Source: Acidimicrobiales bacterium
Lineage (GTDB): Bacteria; Actinomycetota; Acidimicrobiia; Acidimicrobiales; VFJN01
DNA: 6,089 nucleotides
Assembly: GCA_016936035.1 (NCBI GenBank)
Contig: JAFGPU010000263.1
Coordinates: 1 to 6,089, forward strand
Direction of reading: 5' to 3'
Below the pieces are notes generated by a model. It had not been told where the DNA came from and did no database searches. It worked only from the letters and a program-made list of their open reading frames with translations. Made by a program: the position numbers and the translations under genes. Positions 1-5,832 of the stretch are shown piece after piece. The first letter of the stretch is position 1. Every line of letters begins with the position of its first letter.

Positions 1-77
1 GGCTCGGGGCGGGGCTCGCGGCGGTCGCGACGAACGCCGCGGTCGCGTGCGGGGACCTGCCGTTCGTCGGTGCTCAT
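1..77 (-). CDS. Possible third gene of the nfeD-floA operon, 5' end only
   Basis: An ATG at 77-75 shares one base with the floA stop codon (TGATG overlap), the arrangement expected of translationally coupled genes. The frame stays open to the left edge, giving 25 complete codons that begin [12 protein letters not shown] and are rich in Arg, Pro and Glu. A GAAGG Shine-Dalgarno-like sequence lies about nine bases upstream, inside the end of floA. Such a charged, low-complexity N-terminus fits a soluble or disordered leader, and no family can be recognised from it. In Bacillus subtilis the equivalent operon is yqeZ(nfeD)-yqfA(floA)-yqfB, so a third gene here would not be surprising, but homology to yqfB is not shown. 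The start is supported only by the overlap and the open frame. A chance open frame of 77 bases is common at this GC content. Confidence 0.42.
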   Translation of the reverse strand, partial: MSTDERQVPARDRGVRRDRREPRPE

Positions 78-1027
78 CACTCGTTGCCTTCGTCGGCGAG
101 CGAGGTGCGCATCCGCGTGTCGGCCTGGACGTTCTCCATGCGGTACTGGTCCATCACCCCGAGGTTGCCCGAGCGCAGCGCCTCCGCCAGTGCCCGGGGC
201 ACGTCGGCCTCGGCTTCGACGACCCTGGCCCGCATCTCCTGCTCCTCGGCCACGGCCATCGCCCGCCGCTGCTCGGCCTTGGCCTGGGCGATGCTCTTGT
301 CGGCGTCGGCCTGGGCGGTCTGCAGCTCGGCACCGACGTTGCGCCCGATGTCGACGTCCGCGATGTCGATGGACAGGATCTCGAACGCCGTGCCGGCGTC
401 GAGGCCGCGCTCGAGCACCCGCGTCGAGATGGCGTCGGGGTTCTCGAGCACCCACTTGTGGGTCTCGGCCGAGCCGATGCCCGACACGGTGCCCTCGCCG
501 ACCCGCGCGATGACGGTCTCCTCGCCGGCGCCGCCGACCAAACGCTCGATGTTGGCCCGCACCGTGACCCGGGCGACGGCGACGACCTGGATGCCGTCCT
601 TCGCCACCGCGGCGACCCGGGGCGTGTCGATCACCTTGGGGTTGACGCTCATCTGCACGGCCTGGAGGACGTCGCGACCGGCGAGGTCGATGGCCGTGGC
701 CCTCTTCCAGGGCAGGTCGATGTTGGCGCGGTCCGCCGAGATGAGCGCGGTGACGACGCGTTCGACGTTGCCGCCCGCCAGGAAGTGGGCCTCCATCTGG
801 GAGATCTCGAGGTCGATCTCGGCCTTGGTCGCGCTGATCAGCGGGCGGATGATGGCGCTGGGCACCACCTTGCGCAGCCGCATGCCGATGAGCGTGCCGA
901 TGCGGACGCGCACGCCCGAGAAGATCGCGGTGATCCACAGCCCGATGGGCACGAAGTAGAGGAGGATCGCCGCGAGCACGACGACGATGGCGGCGGCCAC
1001 CAGGATGACGATCGTTCCTGTCTCCAT
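77..1027 (-). CDS. floA: Flotillin-like protein FloA
   Basis: This encodes a 316-residue bacterial flotillin, a scaffold of functional membrane microdomains that affects membrane fluidity and the assembly of membrane complexes. Residues about 6-34 form a long hydrophobic membrane-inserting segment ([20 protein letters not shown] followed by a second hydrophobic stretch). The conserved FloA block follows, with the segments [26 protein letters not shown] and [26 protein letters not shown] (abbreviated here), then an SPFH/PHB core to about residue 225. A helical Ala/Glu/Gln-rich stretch at about 230-285 ([20 protein letters not shown]) is typical of flotillin coiled coils. The length is close to the family's usual ~330. 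The ATG at 1027 is chosen over the in-frame TTG at 1033 because AGGGG sits six bases before the ATG and would abut the TTG. It lies 29 bases downstream of nfeD on the same strand, so the two are probably co-transcribed. Family assignment is secure. Confidence 0.96.
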   Translation of the reverse strand: METGTIVILVAAAIVVVLAAILLYFVPIGLWITAIFSGVRVRIGTLIGMRLRKVVPSAIIRPLISATKAEIDLEISQMEAHFLAGGNVERVVTALISADRANIDLPWKRATAIDLAGRDVLQAVQMSVNPKVIDTPRVAAVAKDGIQVVAVARVTVRANIERLVGGAGEETVIARVGEGTVSGIGSAETHKWVLENPDAISTRVLERGLDAGTAFEILSIDIADVDIGRNVGAELQTAQADADKSIAQAKAEQRRAMAVAEEQEMRARVVEAEADVPRALAEALRSGNLGVMDQYRMENVQADTRMRTSLADEGNE

Positions 1028-1033
1028 GGGCAA

Positions 1034-1038
1034 CCCCT
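1034..1038 (-). promoter_or_regulatory. Ribosome binding site deciding the floA start
   Basis: On the minus strand AGGGG is followed by six bases and then ATG (1027-1025). An in-frame TTG two codons earlier would leave no spacer after this site, so the ATG is the better start. Confidence 0.7.
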
Positions 1039-1056
1039 ACCCGACGGGCGCCTGCG

Positions 1057-2607
1057 CTAGTGATCGATCCGCCGCACGACCCGGCGGTACCGGTCGTCGC
1101 GGATGACCTCGATGCGCTCGCCGCGGCGCACGTAGTCGCCCAGGGTCACCACATCGATCCGTTCGCCGGCGATGTCCGCGACGCCCGACGGCCGCAGGTC
1201 GCTCAGCGCCGTGCCGGTCGCCCCCACGAGCGTCGGCGCCCGGTCGGTCTCTGTCGGCGGCGCGCCTGCAGAGCCTGCGGTCTTCGTCGCGCCGGTCGTG
1301 TCCGCCGCTGGTGCCGTGCCCTCGTCGTCGGGGGAGCCCGCTGTCGCCCGGTCGGCCGGCAGCCGACCGGTGGCGCCGAACCAGCGCAGCCACCCGCCGG
1401 GTGCCCGCTCGATCGCGGGCTCGCCGACGCCCAGGTGGGCGTGCAGGATCAACCCGCTGCGCGACGGGCGGCGCGAGACGAGTGCGAGCAGGGCGAACAG
1501 TCCGAGGACGATCGCCACAAACGTCGCGCCCACCGTGACGGCCGCGCGCACGAGGTCGTCGTTCGTCACGAGGTCGAGGTCGCGGTTGATCATGGCGAGG
1601 AACGCGCCGCCGAGAAGCGTGACGAGCCCGAGGACGCCCGGCACGCCGAAGCCGGGCACGACGAACACCTCCACGGCGATGAGGGCGAGGCCGAGCACGA
1701 CCAGGGCCACGTCCTCCCATCCGGTGAGGCCGGCGAGCATGTGGCCCCAGAAGAACAGCGCCAGCAGGCCGAGCCCGGCGGCCACACCGATCCCCACGCC
1801 ACCGCTCAGCAGGTCGGCGATGAGGGCCAGCATCCCGACGGTGAGCAGCAGCGACGCGACCACCGGCGCCGTGATGAGGCGCACCAGGCGTTCCGCCAGG
1901 CTCGGACTGGTGTCGACCTGCTCGCTGTCGGTCAGGCCGAGCTCGGACAGCAGGGCCGCCCGGTCGGACGCGACGCCGTCGGCGTAGCCGAACTCGACGG
2001 CCTGCGTCGTGGTGAGGGTCAGGAGCTCGCCCCGCTCGACGAGCCCGTCGACCACGACGTCCGGATCGACCATGGCGCCGGCGACCTGCGGGTCGCGGCC
2101 CCGTTGCTCGGCCGTCGCCTCGAACGTCGAGCGGACGGCCGAGATCGTCTTCTCGTCGGCGACCTCGCCCGTGCCCCCTTGGACCGGCGTCGCTGCGCCC
2201 ATCACCCCTGCGGGCGTCATGTGGATCTCCGTGCACGCGATCGCCACCAGCGCGCCTGCGGAGAAGGCGGTCGGATCGACGAACGCCACGGTGCGCACCG
2301 GGCTGTCGAGCAGCGCGTCGCGCATCTCGAGCACGGCGTCGAGGCGGCCGCCCGGCGTGTCGATCTCGACGAGCACCGCCGCGGCGCCGGCGTCCTCGGC
2401 GTCGCCGAGCACCCGATCGAGGTACGGCGCCAGCCCGAGGTCGATGGTGCCGGAGATGTCGACGATGTAGACGGGCCCGTCGTCCGCCTGCGCGGCGCCG
2501 GGCGCCGGCGCACCTCCGAGCACCGCGAGAGCCGCCGCGAGGGCGAGCGCCACCCGCCACAGCGTGCGGAGACGCCGTCGAACCCCGACGGCTGCGTCGT
2601 CTTCCAC
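1057..2607 (-). CDS. nfeD: Long-form NfeD membrane-bound ClpP-class serine protease
   Basis: A 516-residue NfeD protein (numbered from the GTG at 2607). Residues 17-30 are a hydrophobic signal core after several Arg, with a plausible cleavage site after Ala-Ala-Gln near residue 40. A ClpP/SppA-like protease domain spans about 46-210. VYIVDISGTIDLGLAPYLDR opens it, DTPGG is at 83-87, the probable nucleophile Ser116 lies in AFSAGA, and Lys153 in DEKTIS is the candidate general base of a Ser-Lys dyad. About five membrane segments follow (roughly 244-265, 270-292, 299-318, 321-340 and 353-377). After an Ala/Thr/Gly/Pro-rich linker the C-terminal OB-fold NfeD domain (457-515) carries GATGTALSDLRPSGVADI and GDYVRRGERIEVI. 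NfeD proteins are encoded next to flotillins or stomatins; archaeal PH1510 cleaves a stomatin. The start is uncertain: an in-frame ATG at 2691 adds 28 polar residues. The GTG is preferred for its compact signal peptide and the TACCCT seven bases upstream. Confidence 0.93.
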   Translation of the reverse strand: MEDDAAVGVRRRLRTLWRVALALAAALAVLGGAPAPGAAQADDGPVYIVDISGTIDLGLAPYLDRVLGDAEDAGAAAVLVEIDTPGGRLDAVLEMRDALLDSPVRTVAFVDPTAFSAGALVAIACTEIHMTPAGVMGAATPVQGGTGEVADEKTISAVRSTFEATAEQRGRDPQVAGAMVDPDVVVDGLVERGELLTLTTTQAVEFGYADGVASDRAALLSELGLTDSEQVDTSPSLAERLVRLITAPVVASLLLTVGMLALIADLLSGGVGIGVAAGLGLLALFFWGHMLAGLTGWEDVALVVLGLALIAVEVFVVPGFGVPGVLGLVTLLGGAFLAMINRDLDLVTNDDLVRAAVTVGATFVAIVLGLFALLALVSRRPSRSGLILHAHLGVGEPAIERAPGGWLRWFGATGRLPADRATAGSPDDEGTAPAADTTGATKTAGSAGAPPTETDRAPTLVGATGTALSDLRPSGVADIAGERIDVVTLGDYVRRGERIEVIRDDRYRRVVRRIDH

Positions 2608-2620
2608 CCTGTGAAGGGTA
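2606..2620 (-). promoter_or_regulatory. Candidate -10 element and inverted repeat at the nfeD start
   Basis: On the minus strand TACCCT (2620-2615) fits the TANNNT pattern of high-GC Gram-positive -10 elements and is followed by exactly seven bases and then GTG (2607). This is the spacing of a leaderless transcript. No convincing -35 hexamer is visible 16-18 bases upstream. The same bases form a perfect 5-bp inverted repeat with a 4-base spacer (ACCCT/AGGGT, 2606-2619), which could instead be a protein-binding site. This is a hypothesis only. Confidence 0.3.
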
Positions 2621-2694
2621 CGACCGGCCGTGTCGTCCCGAGCGTCCCGTGGTCGCGCCTTCCCGGGCGGCCTGCGGACCCGGCCGGTCATCAG

Positions 2695-2700
2695 TAGATT
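2695..2700 (+). promoter_or_regulatory. Candidate tetR -10 element in an AT-richer patch
   Basis: TAGATT fits the TANNNT -10 pattern and lies in the least GC-rich patch of the nfeD-tetR intergenic region (about 2690-2718). Transcription starting near 2707 would give a leader of about 88 bases that includes the inverted repeat at 2732-2760. No good -35 hexamer is seen at 16-18 bases upstream, so the call is weak. Confidence 0.22.
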
Positions 2701-2731
2701 GACGCGGCAGTAAGTAGCGACAGGGACGTCG

Positions 2732-2760
2732 CCGTCCGGCCGGCGTCCGCCGCCGGACGG
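2732..2760. promoter_or_regulatory. Perfect 9-bp inverted repeat, candidate TetR operator
   Basis: CCGTCCGGC (2732-2740) and its exact reverse complement GCCGGACGG (2752-2760) are separated by 11 bases. The repeat lies in the divergent nfeD-tetR region and ends 34 bases before the tetR GTG. Two-fold symmetric sites beside their own gene are the usual binding sites of TetR dimers, so this is the best operator candidate in the window. It could also be a leader hairpin if tetR is transcribed from further upstream. At this GC content some inverted repeats arise by chance, although nine perfect pairs in about 190 bases is noteworthy. Confidence 0.4.
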
Positions 2761-2781
2761 ATGCGATGGCGCGACGTCACG

Positions 2782-2789
2782 GGAAGGGG
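2782..2789 (+). promoter_or_regulatory. Ribosome binding site of the tetR gene
   Basis: GGAAGGGG is followed by five bases and then GTG at 2795. It is a good match to the Shine-Dalgarno consensus and supports the GTG as the start. Confidence 0.65.
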
Positions 2790-2794
2790 CGATC

Positions 2795-3394
2795 GTGGGT
2801 GAGGCGCAGGCACGGAGGTTGGCACCCGAGGAGCGCAAGGCGCTGCTCATCGGCGCGGCCGAGGAGACGTTCGCCACCCGCGGCTACACCCAGGCCGGCC
2901 TGGCCGAGGTCGCGGCACTCGCCGGGGTGTCGAAGACGCTGCTCTACCACTACTTCCCCGACGGGCGTCCCGAGCTCTACCGCGAGGTGATGGACCGCCT
3001 CGTCGACGAGGTCGTCGACACCGTGCGCGCGGCCGTCCTCAGCCCGACATCGTCCGAGCGTCGGCTCGCCACGCTGGCCGCGAGCCTGGTCGGCTACTTC
3101 ACCGAGCACCCCGACGCGTACCGGCTGCTCGTCCTCGAGCCCTGGGGGTCGGGCGACCCGAGTGTGGTCGCCCAGGCCATGGCGGTGCGGGCCCGGCTGT
3201 CCGGCGAGGTCAACGCCCTGCTCGCCGCCACCGGCCAGCCCCTACCGGTCACCATGGCCGGGGGTGCGGCCGCCCTGGGCGCGCTGCTGCACATCTGTGA
3301 GCTGGCGATGGGTGGTCAGGTCACCGACGATCAGGCCGTCGAGATCGCCCAGCGGTTCCTGACCGCCGGGCTCAAGGCGCTCGACCTGCTCTGA
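2795..3394 (+). CDS. TetR-family transcriptional regulator
   Basis: A 199-residue regulator of ordinary TetR size. The N-terminal DNA-binding domain covers about residues 11-62: a first helix (ERKALLIGAAEETFATRGY), then the helix-turn-helix (AGLAEVAALAGVSKTLLYHY) ending in the family signature LYHYFPDG..ELY. The usual Asp-Lys after FP is Asp-Gly-Arg-Pro here. The remaining ~135 residues are the helical ligand-binding and dimerisation domain; they are not conserved enough to name a ligand. YFTEHPDAYRLLVLEPWG and the Ala/Gly-rich helix near 155-170 are typical of this domain. The GTG start follows a strong ribosome binding site. It is divergent from nfeD-floA, so autoregulation and control of that operon are both plausible, but the ligand and targets are unknown. 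The family is certain; the subfamily is not. Confidence 0.93.
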   Translation: MGEAQARRLAPEERKALLIGAAEETFATRGYTQAGLAEVAALAGVSKTLLYHYFPDGRPELYREVMDRLVDEVVDTVRAAVLSPTSSERRLATLAASLVGYFTEHPDAYRLLVLEPWGSGDPSVVAQAMAVRARLSGEVNALLAATGQPLPVTMAGGAAALGALLHICELAMGGQVTDDQAVEIAQRFLTAGLKALDLL

Positions 3395-3411
3395 CCGACG
3401 AGGCGGTGCTG

Positions 3412-3434
3412 CGCGGGTGGGCGCCCACCCCGCG
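3412..3434. terminator. GC-rich palindrome between convergent genes, probable bidirectional terminator
   Basis: GGGTGGGCGCCCACCC (3415-3430) is a perfect 16-base palindrome. Three more pairs (3412-3414 with 3432-3434) can form after a single bulged base at 3431. It sits in the 41-base gap between the stop codons of tetR and the histidine kinase, which converge, so a hairpin would form in both transcripts. There is no clear T-tract on either side, as is common for terminators in high-GC actinomycetes. Termination is inferred from position and stem strength. Confidence 0.55.
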
Positions 3435-3435
3435 T

Positions 3436-5349
3436 TCACTCGCCGGCGGCCGGACCGGGGGACGCACCGACGGAGGGCAGCAGGCGGAGGTGGCGCCGGC
3501 GGGCGCCGGGCGCCCGCACCGCCGGGGCACCGTGCTGCACACCGGCCGCGATGCCGCCAGGCGCTGGCTGCCGGCCGGCCTCGGCGCGGTCCCGCCCGAC
3601 ACCGAGACGGGCGCGCACGAGCGTGCCCCCGCCGGGAGCCGACCGGAGCGTGAGCTCGCCGCGCCCCAGGCTGGTGAACAGCTGCATCGTCGACACACCT
3701 GACCCCTCGGTGACGGCCTCCGGGTCGAACCCCGAGCCGTCGTCGGCCACCTCGAGCACCACGGCGCCGGTGTCGTCGACACCCACCGTGACCGCGACCG
3801 TCGTGGCGCCGGCGTGCCGGGTGGCGTTGAGCAGGGCCTCCTGCGCGATGCGGTAGACGATGGTCATGGTCGTGCGGTCGAGCTCGAGCGCCGGGTCGAC
3901 CGTCACCTCCACCGAGGGGCGCGCCGCCGACGTGCTGTCGTCGACCAGGTCGGCCGCGTAGGCGCGCAGCGCGGCGCCCAGCGCGCCGTCCCCGGCGTCG
4001 TCCCGCCCGGTGTGGCCGCCCTCGTCGCCGAACGCCGGGGTGCGCATGGCCACCAGCAGGCGGCGCAGGTGCTCCGCCCGGTCGGTGAGGTCGCCCTGCA
4101 GCCGCCCGATCGTCTCCCGCACCACCTGCGCCGTGTCGGTCGGCAGCGAGACGCACGCGGTCTGGACGATGGTGCCCAACGTCGACAGCGAGCCGATGGC
4201 CTGGGTGTGCAGCTCGCTGACGCTGCGCCGCCGGTCGTCGTCGAGCGCCCGGACCATGCCGGCGAGCAGGCGGCGCCGTTCCTCGGCCATGTGGGCGAGC
4301 CGGCTCGAGAGCCGGCGGGCCTCGCGGCTGAGCAGCGCGTGGCGGACGGCGTTGAGTGCGATCACCGCGAGCAGCACCCCGGTGAGGTAGGGGACCGGCC
4401 ACCCGTCGCCTGAGCGCCACACCAGCACGTACACGGCCAGCACCGGCAGGGCGACGGCGCTGACGGCGGGCATCAGGTGGCGCTCGCGCACCTGGCGCTC
4501 GACCGGCAGGCGCCCGAGCCCACCGGCGGTCACCCGGTGCGCCCACAGCGGCAGGGCCATGATGAGGCCGAGGTTCAGCACGTGAACCCCCACGAAGACC
4601 GGTAGGGGCAGCTCGAGCCCGGCGGCGACGTGGGCGAGCTGCAGCGCGACGCCGACGCTGAACGCGCCGACGAGTCCCACCCCGAGACCCTGGGTGACCC
4701 GCTCGCCGGCGGGGACGCGTGCGAGGTTGACCAGGGCGATGTAGACGCCGGCCGGGACGAGGACGAGGAAGAAGGTGAAGGGCACCGCGAACATGAGCTC
4801 GGACGAGCGCAGCACCGCGTCGACGACGAACAGCACGACGGGGGCGCTGAGCACCACCAGCGCCATGGTCGAGTCGATGAGGTCGACGGACGGGTCGCGC
4901 TGACCGGCCTGGGCCCGCAGCATGTGCCGCGACGCCGAGGCCCACACCGGGGCCGCGGCGACGAGCAGCGCCACGTCGACGGCCAGCAGGACCGGCGAGT
5001 GCAGCACCACCGCGCCGACGGCGGCGAACGCCGCCGCGCCGGCCACCAGGCACGCGGCCGTCCACCGGTGCCAGAACGCCCGGAACTGCGGAGGGCCGTC
5101 GTCGCGGGCGCGCCAGGCGAGGGCGGCGCCGCCCGCCAGGAAGGGCACGGCGGTCACGGCGTGGGCCAGCACGTAGCCGTCGCGGTCGTCGGCGGCCCGC
5201 GCCGACCAGGCGACCCCGAGCACGGCGACCACCACGATGCCGGCGGTCACGGCCAGTCGGACCTGGCCCGGGAACACGAAGGTGGCCGCCCCGTGCGGCG
5301 TCGGTGGGGCCGTGCCCCCAACGGTGGGCTGATCGTCCGTGCGCGTCAT
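3436..5349 (-). CDS. Polytopic membrane sensor histidine kinase, HisKA_3/HATPase_c (LiaS/NarX-like)
   Basis: A 637-residue protein counted from the ATG at 5349. After a polar N-terminus (1-30) there are about ten hydrophobic membrane segments (roughly 31-50, 61-79, 97-116, 118-137, 159-180, 185-208, 222-243, 250-270, 292-311 and 320-336). A charged helical dimerisation region spans about 342-434, and a HATPase_c domain about 482-582. The ATPase retains its N-box (RIAQEALLNATRHA, Asn508), G1 (DDGSGF, 536-541), a G2-like GSGV, and the terminal GGGTLVRARL. The phospho-acceptor site is His381 in SELHTQAIGSL, where the family normally has HDxxxQ; both the Asp and the Gln are replaced. About 55 residues of Ala/Arg/Pro/Gly-rich tail follow the ATPase. 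A response regulator, the usual partner, is not adjacent. The ATG is preferred over a GTG at 5397. Signal and partner are unknown. Confidence 0.9.
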   Translation of the reverse strand: MTRTDDQPTVGGTAPPTPHGAATFVFPGQVRLAVTAGIVVVAVLGVAWSARAADDRDGYVLAHAVTAVPFLAGGAALAWRARDDGPPQFRAFWHRWTAACLVAGAAAFAAVGAVVLHSPVLLAVDVALLVAAAPVWASASRHMLRAQAGQRDPSVDLIDSTMALVVLSAPVVLFVVDAVLRSSELMFAVPFTFFLVLVPAGVYIALVNLARVPAGERVTQGLGVGLVGAFSVGVALQLAHVAAGLELPLPVFVGVHVLNLGLIMALPLWAHRVTAGGLGRLPVERQVRERHLMPAVSAVALPVLAVYVLVWRSGDGWPVPYLTGVLLAVIALNAVRHALLSREARRLSSRLAHMAEERRRLLAGMVRALDDDRRRSVSELHTQAIGSLSTLGTIVQTACVSLPTDTAQVVRETIGRLQGDLTDRAEHLRRLLVAMRTPAFGDEGGHTGRDDAGDGALGAALRAYAADLVDDSTSAARPSVEVTVDPALELDRTTMTIVYRIAQEALLNATRHAGATTVAVTVGVDDTGAVVLEVADDGSGFDPEAVTEGSGVSTMQLFTSLGRGELTLRSAPGGGTLVRARLGVGRDRAEAGRQPAPGGIAAGVQHGAPAVRAPGARRRHLRLLPSVGASPGPAAGE

Positions 5350-5350
5350 G

Positions 5351-5403
5351 CGATCGGTGCTGCCGGCCGGCGGCGTCGCCTCCCCTCCTGGCAGCACCGA
5401 TCG
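5351..5403. promoter_or_regulatory. Perfect 14-bp inverted repeat enclosing a Shine-Dalgarno-like sequence at the kinase start
   Basis: CGATCGGTGCTGCC (5351-5364) and GGCAGCACCGATCG (5390-5403) are exact reverse complements separated by 25 bases. Read on the coding (minus) strand, the spacer begins with AGGAGGGGAGG (5389-5379), and the downstream arm ends one base before the kinase ATG. If both arms are transcribed, the RNA would fold into a long stem with the ribosome binding site in the loop and the start codon at its foot. If transcription begins near 5393, as the -10 candidate implies, the upstream arm is mostly untranscribed and the repeat would act as a DNA site. Either way its length and position suggest control of the kinase gene. 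Confidence 0.6.
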
Positions 5404-5405
5404 TA
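5400..5405 (-). promoter_or_regulatory. Candidate -10 element of the kinase promoter
   Basis: TACGAT on the minus strand matches TANNNT. It overlaps the upstream arm of the 14-bp inverted repeat, so a protein bound to the repeat would block it. It would give a leader of roughly 45 bases before the ATG at 5349. No recognisable -35 hexamer lies 16-18 bases upstream (the sequence there is near CGGCAA). Confidence 0.3.
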
Positions 5406-5438
5406 ATCGTCGCGTGAGGTCGTTGCCGACCCTGACGT

Positions 5439-5451
5439 CGACATCATGTCG
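5439..5451. repeat. Short interrupted palindrome upstream of the kinase
   Basis: CGACAT-C-ATGTCG is a perfect 6-bp inverted repeat around one central base. It lies about 40 bases upstream of the kinase -10 candidate, in the 132-base gap between the small basic gene and the kinase ATG. It is relatively AT-rich for this DNA, which makes chance less likely than for a GC-only repeat. It could be an activator site for the kinase promoter or be unrelated. No motif family is recognised. Confidence 0.3.
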
Positions 5452-5469
5452 CCCCAGGGCCTGACCCCG

Positions 5470-5483
5470 GAGCGTCCTCGCTC
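5470..5483 (-). terminator. Weak hairpin at the end of the small basic gene
   Basis: On the minus strand GAGCG-AGGA-CGCTC forms a 5-bp stem with a 4-base loop, and its first arm includes part of the stop codon of the 5482-5784 gene. There is no T-tract. It is a weak terminator candidate, listed only because a stop signal is expected near here. Confidence 0.2.
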
Positions 5484-5784
5484 AGCCCGTCGAGCGCTCC
5501 ATGGCCGCCTTCTCGCGGCGGGCAGCCGTGCGCCGCTTCCACATCTTCAGCTTCCAGTGGCGACGCCGACGCGACGAGGGGCGCGCCTTCGCGGGATCGT
5601 GGTGGCGCTCGGCCCGGAAGCCGACGCCCGGCTCGATCACGTCGTCGGGCTCGGCCCCACCCAGGATCTGGCCGGTCACGTCGGCCAGGGCCGTGTTGAC
5701 CCGGTGACGTTCCGAGCGGGTCTGGACCCGGCGCTCCTCGTGGTGCGGCACGACCTCGTCGGTGGAACGGTGACGGTTGCTCAT
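5482..5784 (-). CDS. Small highly basic hypothetical protein
   Basis: A 100-residue protein that I do not recognise. The N-terminal third (1-30) is polar and rich in Arg, His and Glu. A central segment (about 31-56, ALADVTGQILGGAEPDDVIE) is mildly acidic and the most protein-like part. The C-terminus (72-91) is strongly basic with two Trp: RRRRHWKLKMWKRR. There is no signal peptide or membrane segment. A basic Trp-containing tail could bind nucleic acid or an anionic membrane surface, but that is inference. The ATG at 5784 follows GAGAGAGG with a spacer of about six bases and is preferred over an in-frame start at 5856, which would add 24 residues running through the promoter candidate. It lies 132 bases upstream of the kinase ATG on the same strand; the kinase's own promoter candidate argues for separate transcription. 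That the gene is real rests on the ribosome binding site and composition. Confidence 0.68.
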   Translation of the reverse strand: MSNRHRSTDEVVPHHEERRVQTRSERHRVNTALADVTGQILGGAEPDDVIEPGVGFRAERHHDPAKARPSSRRRRHWKLKMWKRRTAARREKAAMERSTG

Positions 5785-5832
5785 CGATGCCCTCTCTCGA
5801 AAGAGTCGACAACTGCTGCTCCGTACGACCCG

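Noticed and set aside
1028..1033. TTG at 1033 as the floA start
   Set aside because: It leaves no spacing after the AGGGG site; the ATG two codons later has ideal spacing.
47..1060. Plus-strand open frames antisense to floA
   Set aside because: The minus strand encodes an unmistakable FloA; the plus-strand translations lack any family feature.
1037..2560. Minus-strand open frame of 507 codons overlapping nfeD
   Set aside because: Arg/Gly-rich low-complexity translation in a frame shifted from the clear NfeD protein; a shadow.
1060..2697. Plus-strand open frame of 545 codons antisense to nfeD
   Set aside because: Composition (His, Asp, Arg, Glu, Gln-rich) is that of an antisense reading of a high-GC gene, and no domain is visible.
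2608..2877. Extension of nfeD to an upstream start at 2877
   Set aside because: It would overlap the tetR coding region by 83 bases and add 90 residues before the signal peptide; internal starts explain the gene better.
3242..5065. Minus-strand open frame of about 607 codons overlapping the kinase and tetR
   Set aside because: The translation is an Arg/Gly/Ala/Pro-rich repetitive composition with no domains. It runs in another frame over the well-supported kinase and antisense through the 3' end of tetR; it is a GC-bias shadow.
5350..5397. GTG at 5397 as the kinase start
   Set aside because: It lies inside the upstream arm of the inverted repeat, only two bases after the -10 candidate, and has no upstream ribosome binding site; the ATG at 5349 is more reasonable.
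4630..5406. Plus-strand frame of 258 codons antisense to the kinase membrane region
   Set aside because: Gly/His/Asp/Arg/Glu-rich antisense shadow of hydrophobic helices.
5794..5805. CTCT-TTCG-AGAG mini-hairpin over the ribosome binding site of the small basic gene
   Set aside because: Only four base pairs with a non-ideal closing pair of the TTCG loop; too weak to call a regulatory structure.
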